Source: Paracoccaceae bacterium (GTDB taxonomy: Bacteria; Pseudomonadota; Alphaproteobacteria; Rhodobacterales; Rhodobacteraceae). Taken from it: 64,000 nucleotides of DNA. Below the pieces are notes generated by a model. The model did not search any database. It was not told where the DNA came from and saw nothing but the letters and a program-made list of their open reading frames with translations. Positions 46,870 to 54,261 of the stretch are shown here, piece after piece. The DNA is taken from contig JASJAR010000007.1 in the NCBI GenBank assembly GCA_030066905.1, positions 115,515-179,514 of the forward strand. Direction: 5' to 3'. Numbering within the stretch: position 1 is the stretch's first letter; each line of letters begins with the position of its first letter. A program made the position numbers and the translations under genes.

Positions 46870-47280
46870 TCAATCGTCCTCGACGATCGCCTGAAAGGTG
46901 AGATCGATGCGCCGGGCTGACCCGGCACGGGCCCGGCGCGCCTTGGCGCGCTGGAAGCGAAGCGAAACGAGACGGCCGCGGTCGAGGGACAGCCCCGCAT
47001 CGACCAGCGCATCCGACACCGCCGCAGCGGTGTCCTTGGCATTCTTGAAGCCGCCGGTGGCGGCGACGACACTGACGACGAACCGGTGCACCGCGCCGCC
47101 ATGGGTCGCCGAGGACAGGTCTTTGGCCTCCTCGTGACCCAGCACCACATAGAGGTCGGGCAGCGTCCCTCCCGGCAGGGTGTCGAACACCGCCGGGCCC
47201 ACGAGCCCCAGAAGGTCGGTGTCGGTCTGGAGCCGCTGAAACACGGCCGCCTGGAGGGCCGAGCCCACCGCATAGGTCAT
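46870..47280 (-). CDS. GTA g8: DUF3168 tail terminator
   Basis: A 136-residue DUF3168 protein matching RcGTA g8, the tail terminator that joins the tube to the head. Recognisable parts are VGSALQAAVFQRLQTDTDLL, LPDLYVVLGHEEAKD and HRFVVSVVAATGG. The Arg-rich C-terminus (RFQRAKARRARAGSARRIDL) is typical. ATG overlaps g7 stop by 4 nt. Confidence 0.93.
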   Translation of the reverse strand: MTYAVGSALQAAVFQRLQTDTDLLGLVGPAVFDTLPGGTLPDLYVVLGHEEAKDLSSATHGGAVHRFVVSVVAATGGFKNAKDTAAAVSDALVDAGLSLDRGRLVSLRFQRAKARRARAGSARRIDLTFQAIVEDD

Positions 47281-47615
47281 CGCACGGTCTCCTCACGGCA
47301 AAAGCAGGTGAGCCAGCGGCCCTCGACGTCACGGTCGACGACCGCGAGGATCGAAAACAGCCGGGGCCCTTCGCGCAATCGCTGACCGGCCACGGGCCGC
47401 GACGGGGCATTCGGAGGCGCCGCCCTGACAGTGATGCGGAACGTCGCCAGCGACATCGCCGCCTCACCCCTGAGCCGGTCGCTGCCGGTCATGCCCTTCA
47501 GCTCACCCCAAAGCGTGCCCAGCGTGCCCCAGCTCTCCTCGTGCCCACCTTGTCCGTCGGGCTGCCTGTCGGCGGCCTCGAGTGCGAACTTGCGGTTCAG
47601 AACCGGCGCCTTCAT
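47277..47615 (-). CDS. GTA g7: head closure (stopper) protein
   Basis: A 112-residue head-tail connector protein matching RcGTA g7. Features are LNRKFALEAADRQPDGQGGH, ESWGTLGTLWGELKGM and TFRITVRAAP, the usual pattern of SPP1 gp16-like closure proteins. It seals the portal after packaging. Four-nucleotide overlaps with g6 and g8. Confidence 0.92.
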   Translation of the reverse strand: MKAPVLNRKFALEAADRQPDGQGGHEESWGTLGTLWGELKGMTGSDRLRGEAAMSLATFRITVRAAPPNAPSRPVAGQRLREGPRLFSILAVVDRDVEGRWLTCFCREETVR

Positions 47616-48211
47616 GCGCCGCGTCCGCCGAAAAGCCGCATCACCCTGTAGGGCTCGATCAGATGGGTCACAGCCGCCGGCAGCGCCACCGGCGCGGCCT
47701 GGATGTCAAGCCGGTGCTCGTAGAGATAGGCCGCCAGATGCACCACGGCCTGGGCGATGTTCGCGGGCACCTCGCCCCAGGTCGGCCCGTAACCGGCCTC
47801 GAAATCGATCTCCGCGGTTCCGTCGACGGGGATGCTCGGCAATATGAGCCCCCGCGCCTTCAGTTGCGGCCGGTGCGCATCCGGCACCAATGTGTAGCTT
47901 TCGGGTGCGGCCACCGTCGCGCCGCCCCCGGCATCGACGATCCTGAGCGCTGTGATCGCGCTCACGGGCGCGACCGGCAAGGTCTGGCGCGCAAGGTCCC
48001 GCCACGCGGTTAGCGACCACCGATAGGGCCGGCTCAAAAGCACCTTGCCGGTGCGCGCCTCGATCGTTGCCAGCGCCGAGCGAAGACAGGTCTCCAGAAG
48101 CCCGTCCTCGGTGCCGTCATCGGCAAAACCCGTGCCAAGGCGCAAGTGGTCGCGCAGGGCGGCGACGGGCAGCTCCGTGTCCGGCACGGGGCTCAGCTCA
48201 ACAAGTACCAT
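47612..48211 (-). CDS. GTA g6: head-tail adaptor
   Basis: A 199-residue head-tail connector (adaptor) matching RcGTA g6. It begins VLVELSPVPDTELPVAALRD, has CLRSALATIEARTGKVLL and RPYRWSLTAWRDLARQTLPV, and ends YRVMRLFGGRGA. It binds the portal ring. ATG 48211 lies after GGAG; a longer upstream frame lacks family sequence. A 67-nt gap separates it from the capsid gene. Confidence 0.92.
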   Translation of the reverse strand: MVLVELSPVPDTELPVAALRDHLRLGTGFADDGTEDGLLETCLRSALATIEARTGKVLLSRPYRWSLTAWRDLARQTLPVAPVSAITALRIVDAGGGATVAAPESYTLVPDAHRPQLKARGLILPSIPVDGTAEIDFEAGYGPTWGEVPANIAQAVVHLAAYLYEHRLDIQAAPVALPAAVTHLIEPYRVMRLFGGRGA

Positions 48212-48278
48212 CTGAGGTCTCCGGTCGTTGGGCGGGAAGGGAAAGGCCGGCCCCAACCTGGGGGCCGGCCCATCGGGA

Positions 48279-49460
48279 TCAGCTCACCGAGAACCGCAGC
48301 ACCTTGATCGCGGCGAAGTCGCTCACATCCCCGCCCACGCGCTTGGTGGCGTAGAACAGGACATTGGGTTTCGCCGAGAACGGATCTCGCAGGATCCGAA
48401 GGTCCGGACGCTCGGCCACCGTGTAACCCGCCCCGAAGTCGCCGATGGCGATGGCCGCAGCGTCAGAGGCGATGTCCGGCATGTCCTCGGCGATCAGCAC
48501 CGGGTAGCCCAGAAGCCGCGCGGGCTCGCCGGCCGCAAGTCCGTCCGACCACAGAAACCGTCCATCGGCATCCTTGATCTTGCGCACCGCCCCGGCGGTC
48601 TTCGAGTTCATCACGAAGGTCGCGTTGGCGCGGTATTCGGCCCCAAGCGCGTAGACGAGATCGACGATCCTGTCCGCGGCATTGGTGATCGGGAAAGCGC
48701 CGTCCTCGCCCGAGGCTACGTAGCCGATCCCACCCCAGGACCACGACCCATTCGCGATGAGCGGCTTGGTCAGGAACCCGGTGGGCTTGTTGATGCCGTC
48801 GCCATTGACGAACGAGGCCGCCTCGGCCCGGGCGAACTTGTCGGCAATCCGCCCCGCCAGCCAGCTCTCGACATCGAACGCGCTGTCGTCGAGGAGCCGC
48901 TGGGACACTTTCGGCAAGGCCGAGAGCTCATAAAGCGGGATCGAAATCCGCTCAAGCTGCCCCGTCCCGGTCTCGGTCGAAGCCGAGGTCTCGTCCGCCC
49001 AGCCGCTTTCAAGCTCGCCGTGGTCGATCAGCACGTCATAGGCGGTCGCCTCGACAGTCACGACATTCGCGACCTGGCGGATCGACGCGGTCGACTTCAG
49101 CACCGATTTCACGGTCTCCGAGGTCTCGGGGTCGACCAGATAGCCGCCATCGGCCGCCACCGCGCTCGACATCGCCTTGCCTTCAAGCGCCAGGCCCCGC
49201 AGCGCGTCGTCGTCTCCCGAGCGCACATAGGCCTCGAAGGCCTTCTGATGAGGGGCGTCTTCGCTCGCCGCCGCCGACAGCGCCGGACGGCGCCCGATTT
49301 GAGATTTCCGGTCCAGCATGGTCAGTCGCTCTTCCTGTTTTTGCAAACGCTCGTTGATGTCGTGAATGAAGCCGGTCAGCGCGGTCTTGACCTCACTGGC
49401 CGGGGTCTCCGAACCGGGCACATCACCCCCGGTCCGAGACGTGGTCTCGGATTGGCTCAT
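48279..49460 (-). CDS. GTA g5: major capsid protein (HK97 fold)
   Basis: A 393-residue HK97-fold capsid precursor. The N-terminal 100-110 residues are a charged, coiled scaffold-like delta region (TALTGFIHDINERLQKQEER then LTMLDRKSQI) expected to be removed by the g4 protease. Capsid-domain sequences include AVAADGGYLVDPETSETVKS, SRLDDSAFD-like SQRLLDDSAFDVESWLAGRI, VNGDGINKPTGFL, and the C-terminal FDFGAGYTV-like IGDFGAGYTVAERPDL. In RcGTA this shell holds about 4 kb of host DNA. Confidence 0.96.
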   Translation of the reverse strand: MSQSETTSRTGGDVPGSETPASEVKTALTGFIHDINERLQKQEERLTMLDRKSQIGRRPALSAAASEDAPHQKAFEAYVRSGDDDALRGLALEGKAMSSAVAADGGYLVDPETSETVKSVLKSTASIRQVANVVTVEATAYDVLIDHGELESGWADETSASTETGTGQLERISIPLYELSALPKVSQRLLDDSAFDVESWLAGRIADKFARAEAASFVNGDGINKPTGFLTKPLIANGSWSWGGIGYVASGEDGAFPITNAADRIVDLVYALGAEYRANATFVMNSKTAGAVRKIKDADGRFLWSDGLAAGEPARLLGYPVLIAEDMPDIASDAAAIAIGDFGAGYTVAERPDLRILRDPFSAKPNVLFYATKRVGGDVSDFAAIKVLRFSVS

Positions 49461-49490
49461 GGTCTTTCCTGAGGTTGGTGTTGCACTGGC

Positions 49491-50048
49491 TCAGTCGCGG
49501 GCCAGCATGCGGCGGGCCTCCCGAAGGCTGCCCGCAAGATCACGCATCAGGGCCTCGTCGGGGGTCTCCCCCTTCGCACCCACCCGCGCTTGAGGGAGCA
49601 TCGGGAAGGTCACCAGCGACACTTCCCAAAGCTCCAGCTCCGACAAGAGCCGCCGGCCCTTGTCATCCCGTTCGGCCCTCACCGTCCGGTATCCGATGGA
49701 GAGGCCGTCGATGGCGCCGGCCTCAATGAGCGAGGCCGCCTCGCGGGCCCGAGCGACGTCTTCGAGAAGCCGGCCCTTGACGTAGAGGCCCTTGCCGTCC
49801 TCGCGCACCTCGTCCCAGACGCCGATGGGCTCGGTCGGGTCGTGCTGCCAGAGCATCTTCACCCGCCGCCCCTCGGCGGAAAGCTTGGCCAGCGACGCGC
49901 CATAGGCGCCCGGGGCCACCACATCGCCGCCGGTATCCTTGGCCCCGAAAATCGAGGCATAGCCCTCGATCTCGGTTCCGCCCACCAGCGTCAGTTCGCC
50001 CTCGGCGGCGCAGAACTTCTTCTCCAGCCCCAGATCGTGAAATCCCAT
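49491..50048 (-). CDS. GTA g4: prohead maturation protease
   Basis: A 185-residue HK97-type serine protease that trims the capsid delta domain. The active-site region shows MLWQHDPTEPIGVWDEV with the catalytic His and AGAIDGLSIGYRTV with the catalytic Ser, then LWEVSLVTFPM. ATG 50048 follows AAGGAG, 10 nt after the portal stop. The small g3.5 gene present between portal and protease in R. capsulatus has no room here. Confidence 0.94.
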   Translation of the reverse strand: MGFHDLGLEKKFCAAEGELTLVGGTEIEGYASIFGAKDTGGDVVAPGAYGASLAKLSAEGRRVKMLWQHDPTEPIGVWDEVREDGKGLYVKGRLLEDVARAREAASLIEAGAIDGLSIGYRTVRAERDDKGRRLLSELELWEVSLVTFPMLPQARVGAKGETPDEALMRDLAGSLREARRMLARD

Positions 50049-50058
50049 GTCCCGCTCC

Positions 50059-51228
50059 TTAAGCCTCGTTGTCGCCAGCCGGCAGCCCAAGAAGCGCCCG
50101 CTTCTCGGCCTCTGTGAGAAAATCGGCCTGTCCGACGCGCCGCCACTGCGCCTCGCGCTCCACCGCGAGGGCCGGCACCTGATCGAGATCGGGCGCAAAC
50201 ACCGCCGCCTCTCCGTCGAACCCCTTGAGCCAGGCCGACAGGGCCGCCGCGACCTTCGTCGCCAGCGGCAGCACCGTCAGGCGGTAAAACGCCCGGTTGG
50301 CTTCCGCGTAATTGGCGTAAGTTGCATCGCCCGGGATACCGAGCAGCATCGGCGGCACCCCGTAGGCCAGCGCAATCTCCCGCGCCGCCGCCTCCTTCGT
50401 CTTCTGAAACTCCATATCCGACGGGGAAAACCCCATCGGCTTCCAGTCGAGCCCGCCTTCCAGAAGCATCGGCCGCCCGGCGTTGCGCGCGCCTTGATGG
50501 TGGGTCTCCATCTCCGTCAGAAGCCGGTCGTACTGATCTGCGGTCAGCGTGCCCCCCTGCCCGTCCGCCCCCTGATAGACAATCGCCCCCGAGGGCCGCG
50601 CGGCATTGTCGAGAAGCGCCTTCGACCAGCGCGACGCCGAGTTATGCACATCCACCGCCGCCGCTGCCGCCTGCATCGGGGCGAGCCCGTAATGGTCGTC
50701 TTGCGGATGAAAGCTCTTGATATGACAGATCGGCGAGCCGGCCTCAGTGACCGTAAACCGATGGGTCTTCCCGCCCACTGCATACTCGTAAGCCACCGGC
50801 CAGCCGTCGGCCCCGGGCACCACGCTCATCCGGTCCGAGCGCAAGACATGGAGCTCCACCGGCAACGCCCCCTCGCCCACGGCCTCGACATAGGCGTTGC
50901 CGGTCAGGAGAAGCTGCGCATAGGCCGCTTCCAGAAGCTCCGCCCGCCCCTGGGCCCCGTTGGGAGCCGCAAGAAGCGTCAAGCGCGGATGCTCGGCATA
51001 GCGCCGCTCGGCATCCTGCAAAACGAGCGGAAGCGCCGCCGCCGCCTCGGCGATCATCTTCACACATCGAAACCCCACCGGATTGCCCTGAAACCCGGCC
51101 CGCGTGAGGCTCGGCACATCGCGCGGGCTCCAGGCCACGCGCCCCGCCCCGCCCCAGGCGATCACCCGGCCGGCGGCCGAGGCCTTCACCTCCTCCGGCG
51201 CATCCTTCGCTTTCAGAAAGTCGAACAT
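50059..51228 (-). CDS. GTA g3: portal protein
   Basis: A 389-residue HK97-family portal protein through which DNA enters and leaves the head. Conserved stretches are VPSLTRAGFQGNPVGFRCVK, LLLTGNAYVEAV, LHVLRSDRMSVVPGADGWPV, ICHIKSFHPQDDHYGLAPMQ and FQKTKEAAAREIALAYGVPP. ATG 51228 (MFDFLK) has GGGAG about 9 nt upstream; a GTG two codons earlier is the alternative. Confidence 0.95.
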   Translation of the reverse strand: MFDFLKAKDAPEEVKASAAGRVIAWGGAGRVAWSPRDVPSLTRAGFQGNPVGFRCVKMIAEAAAALPLVLQDAERRYAEHPRLTLLAAPNGAQGRAELLEAAYAQLLLTGNAYVEAVGEGALPVELHVLRSDRMSVVPGADGWPVAYEYAVGGKTHRFTVTEAGSPICHIKSFHPQDDHYGLAPMQAAAAAVDVHNSASRWSKALLDNAARPSGAIVYQGADGQGGTLTADQYDRLLTEMETHHQGARNAGRPMLLEGGLDWKPMGFSPSDMEFQKTKEAAAREIALAYGVPPMLLGIPGDATYANYAEANRAFYRLTVLPLATKVAAALSAWLKGFDGEAAVFAPDLDQVPALAVEREAQWRRVGQADFLTEAEKRALLGLPAGDNEA

Positions 51229-51307
51229 GTCCACACGCTCCCATTCGGCGAAGAGCGCTCCCCGCCGTCGACCGCCCCGGAGGCGGCCCGTTTCCGTTTC
51301 GCTGGTT

Positions 51308-52666
51308 TCAGCCGAGGCTGCGCACCCGCGGCCTTCGCCACTTCGCCGCCGGCTCGATCATCAACTCATGAAGCGCCCAGACGAGCGCATCCACCCGGTC
51401 GGGGCTCCCCTGCCCCTTGAAGCCTTGGGCCGTCATCTGGCCCATCTCCGCTTCGAGCATCCCCAGGCCCTGGGCATGGGCCACACGCCCCTGCTCATAG
51501 AGCGCGGCCACGGGCTCGGCCCGCGCCGATTTCCCGCGGCTCGCCCGCACCGCGCGGAACGGCACCAGAGGGTCGATCTGCCGGACCACCTGTTCGACGA
51601 GATCGCCGCCCTGGTTCACCTCCGCCACGATCCGGTCCGCACCATGGGCATGGTAGGCATCGACCGCCGCCCGGGCCCAGACCATCGGGCTCGCCCGATG
51701 CACCGTCTCGTCCTTCAAAACGACGCCGCGCCACTCCGAGGGCGGCCCCTCCGTGGCGGCACCGGCCACGATGATCCCACAGGAATCCGACCCCGCATGG
51801 CCCGTCACCGGCGGATCCACCGCCACCACGATCCGCGCCGGCGTAACACCCCGCGCCTTGACTGCGGCATCGAGCATGGCCTCGGTCCAGAGCGCCCCTT
51901 CGAGATCGGCCAGAAGCTCACCGTCAAGCTCCTGACGCCCGAGCCGCGTGCCGCCGTAGCGCGCCCGCACCTCTTCGAGGAAGGAGGCGGCGAGAAACGC
52001 AGTGTTGGCCTCCGTCTTCGCGCGCGTCGTCACGGTCGTGGCATTGCCGAGAATGGTCTTCAACATCTCCAGCTTTCGCGGAGTCGTGGTGATCACCTGC
52101 CTCGGGTGCTCCCCAAGCCTCAGCGCGAATTGCAGCATGTCCCAGGTCTCTTCGGCGTTCCGCCACTTCGCCAACTCGTCGCACCAGGCGGCGTCGAATT
52201 GCGGCCCCCGCAAACGCTCGGGATCATGGGCCGAAAACGCCATCGCCTCGGCCCCGTTCGGCCAGACGAGCCGCCGCCGCGTTTCTTCCCAGACCGGCCG
52301 CCGGTCGGGTGGCGAGGAGGCGAGAATGCCGCTGTCGCCGAACACCATGACGGCCCGCACCTGTTCAAGCGTCTCACCAACCAGCGCCACCCGCCGCGCC
52401 CGACCGGCATCCCCAGGCCCCGTCCCTTCGACTTGAGAGCGTACCCATTCCGAACCGGCCCGGGTCTTCCCCGCCCCGCGCCCGCCGAGGATCACCCAGG
52501 TCCGCCAATTCCCCTCCGGCGGCAACTGATGAGAATGCGCCCAGAAGTCGAAAAGATAGGGCAAAGCCGCCAGCGCATTAGGGCTCAGACTGTCCAGGAA
52601 CTCCTCCTGCATCGCCAGAGGCGCGGAGGCGATCCAGGAGGCCCCCGATTTCGGCACGGGCGGCAT
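51308..52666 (-). CDS. GTA g2: terminase large subunit
   Basis: The packaging motor of about 450 residues. The ATPase Walker A is VILGGRGAGKTRAGSEWVR and the Walker B/coupling area is FDAAWCDELAKW. The C-terminal RNase H-type nuclease begins IVVAVDPPVTG with the first catalytic Asp and ends PDRVDALVWAL. In GTAs it packages host DNA by headfuls without sequence preference. The start is uncertain: ATG 52666, ATG 52612, ATG 52708 and TTG 52723 all overlap the g1 end; conserved sequence begins SWIASAPLAMQEEFLDSL. Confidence 0.95.
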   Translation of the reverse strand: MPPVPKSGASWIASAPLAMQEEFLDSLSPNALAALPYLFDFWAHSHQLPPEGNWRTWVILGGRGAGKTRAGSEWVRSQVEGTGPGDAGRARRVALVGETLEQVRAVMVFGDSGILASSPPDRRPVWEETRRRLVWPNGAEAMAFSAHDPERLRGPQFDAAWCDELAKWRNAEETWDMLQFALRLGEHPRQVITTTPRKLEMLKTILGNATTVTTRAKTEANTAFLAASFLEEVRARYGGTRLGRQELDGELLADLEGALWTEAMLDAAVKARGVTPARIVVAVDPPVTGHAGSDSCGIIVAGAATEGPPSEWRGVVLKDETVHRASPMVWARAAVDAYHAHGADRIVAEVNQGGDLVEQVVRQIDPLVPFRAVRASRGKSARAEPVAALYEQGRVAHAQGLGMLEAEMGQMTAQGFKGQGSPDRVDALVWALHELMIEPAAKWRRPRVRSLG

Positions 52667-52931
52667 CGAGGTCGAGTGGCTCGGCGATGCCGGAACCGGT
52701 CCGGCCATTGACGTCTCGCTCAAAATTCTGCCTTTCCTTGAGAAGGACGGTGAAGGCCTCCCTCAGCCCCGTCACGACCTTCTTGACCTCGGACGCGGTC
52801 ACCGCATCCGCCGCCGAAAGCTCGATGATCCGCTCCTCGAAATGCGCCGAGGCATCCTCGAGCGACCGGATCGCCCACCGGAGCTTGGTCTCCGGGCTCG
52901 CTCCCTCGGGGAACGGTGCTGTGTCGTCCAT
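52578..52931 (-). CDS. GTA g1: terminase small subunit
   Basis: A 117-residue protein matching GTA g1 (TerS), which in RcGTA assembles with TerL but binds DNA weakly and without pac specificity. It is mostly helical with a coiled-coil (RWAIRSLEDASAHFEERIIE, then VVTGLREAFTVLLKERQNFE). The C-terminal tail LDLDAARAEIGGLLDRL is the likely TerL-binding segment. ATG 52931 is chosen because the predicted transcript starts near 53025. The frame continues upstream to ATG 53018 through a Cys-rich stretch. It overlaps the g2 start in a different frame. Confidence 0.88.
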   Translation of the reverse strand: MDDTAPFPEGASPETKLRWAIRSLEDASAHFEERIIELSAADAVTASEVKKVVTGLREAFTVLLKERQNFERDVNGRTGSGIAEPLDLDAARAEIGGLLDRLRASGDAGGVPGQSEP

Positions 52932-53031
52932 GTCGTGAAAGCACCCGCTGATCTCGCTGCAATGCGGGCACGAAAAAACGGCCACGGGGAGCATCCCCGG
53001 GCCGCTTGCCCAATTCATCCATCTTGCAGGG

Positions 53032-53060
53032 TTTCTACTTTAGAGCGTTCGCAAAGTCAA
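53032..53060 (-). promoter_or_regulatory. Candidate promoter of the GTA structural operon
   Basis: Minus-strand TTGACT at 53055-53060 and TAGAAA at 53032-53037, separated by exactly 17 nt, in the AT-rich gap between mltG and g1. The -35 matches consensus at five of six positions. No other promoter-like pair is seen in the cluster, so this could drive all genes to 38.3 kb. Confidence 0.6.
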
Positions 53061-53083
53061 GAGCTATCTTTTTGGTTGTGGAG

Positions 53084-53106
53084 GCTAACCGTACGCTATG
53101 GTTAAC
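53084..53106. promoter_or_regulatory. Inverted repeat upstream of the GTA promoter
   Basis: GCTAACC at 53084-53090 and GGTTAAC at 53100-53106, six of seven pairs complementary, with a 9-nt spacer. The centre is about 35 nt upstream of the -35 box, a position typical for an activator. GafA-type activators or a CtrA-related half site (TTAAC) are candidates by family knowledge; no direct evidence. Confidence 0.45.
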
Positions 53107-53109
53107 AAA

Positions 53110-54261
53110 TCATTGATTTCCCCGCTCCGCCTCGATCTCGCGCCACCGCACGACATTGGCGTTGTGCTCATCGAGCGTGCGCGCAAAAGCATGGCCCCCC
53201 GTGCCGTCTGCCACGAAATAGATCAGGTCTGTGGCCTCGGGGTTGAGCGCCGCCTCGATACTGGCCAGCCCCGGATTGGCAATCGGTGTCGGCGGCAAAC
53301 CGTCGATCACATAAGTGTTCCACGGCGTCTCGGCCCGCAGTTCGCTTTGCCTCAGCCCTCGCCCGAGCACCCCGCGGCCTTCGGTGACACCATAGATCAC
53401 AGTGGGGTCGGTCTGAAGCCGCATCCCGCGATTGAGGCGGTTGACGAAAACGCTCGCAACCGTGCCCCGCTCGTCGGGCACCCCGGTCTCCTTTTCGATG
53501 ATCGAAGCCAGGATCAGCGCCTCTTCCGGCGTGTCGATGGGCAGCCCCTCGGTGCGGTTGGACCAGGCCTCGGCCAGCCGGTCGGCCTGCCGCGCGGCCA
53601 TTTCGGCCAGAAGCTCCGCCCGGCTGGCCCCGGCCCGCACCTCATAGCTGTCGGGGGCGAGACTGCCCTCGGGCGGCACCTCGGCCACCTCGCCGTCGAG
53701 GAATTCCGCCTTTCTGAGCGCCTCGACGATCTGCCAGCTCGTCGCCCCCTCGGCCAGCGCCACCCGGTACCGGGTATCGGCGGCGTCGCGCACCTCGCCG
53801 TAGCCTTCGGCCACCTCCGTCTCGGGGTCGAATTCGAGGATCGTCTCGAACCGGTTGGTCTCGGGGTCAAGCTCGCGCACCTGGACCTCCTGACCGGTCA
53901 CCCCGATCCGGTACACCACCTCCGTCCCGCATGTGCTCCGACCGCCCCGCGTGACGATATCGACGATCTCGCCCATGCTCGCACCGGCCGGCACCAGAAA
54001 GCTCCCGGCCTTGAGGTCGTCGGCTTTGCCGGCGTAGTCGGCACCGAGGCGGAATATCGTCGCGTTCGACACCGCGCCGCGCGCCTCGAGGTCGTCCCCG
54101 AGCCGCGCCATCCGCATATTGGGGCGCACCTCCAGGCAGATCGGCGCGGCAAGCGGACCCTCTGCCCGGTATTGCGACTGCCCCCAGCCGACGAGCCCCG
54201 CAAGTGCGATGAGGAGCACGATGAAGACTGTCAGAGCATTGGCCGCGACATGCCGCCACAT
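53110..54261 (-). CDS. mltG: Endolytic murein transglycosylase MltG
   Basis: A 383-residue YceG-like membrane-bound lytic transglycosylase that cuts nascent glycan strands and limits their length. An N-terminal membrane anchor (ALTVFIVLLIALAGLVGWGQ) precedes a LysM-like segment and the catalytic domain, with the active-site Glu in ALILASIIEKETGVPDERG, then VFVNRLNRGMRLQTDPTVIY and NTYVIDGLPPTPIANPG. It adjoins fabF and lies just upstream of the GTA cluster, a flank often seen in Rhodobacterales. One-base overlap with fabF. Confidence 0.95.
   Translation of the reverse strand: MWRHVAANALTVFIVLLIALAGLVGWGQSQYRAEGPLAAPICLEVRPNMRMARLGDDLEARGAVSNATIFRLGADYAGKADDLKAGSFLVPAGASMGEIVDIVTRGGRSTCGTEVVYRIGVTGQEVQVRELDPETNRFETILEFDPETEVAEGYGEVRDAADTRYRVALAEGATSWQIVEALRKAEFLDGEVAEVPPEGSLAPDSYEVRAGASRAELLAEMAARQADRLAEAWSNRTEGLPIDTPEEALILASIIEKETGVPDERGTVASVFVNRLNRGMRLQTDPTVIYGVTEGRGVLGRGLRQSELRAETPWNTYVIDGLPPTPIANPGLASIEAALNPEATDLIYFVADGTGGHAFARTLDEHNANVVRWREIEAERGNQ

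Noticed and set aside
39386..52931. Active prophage
   Set aside because: No integrase, replication, repressor or lysis genes are present, and gene order is that of a GTA. Flanking genes are housekeeping.
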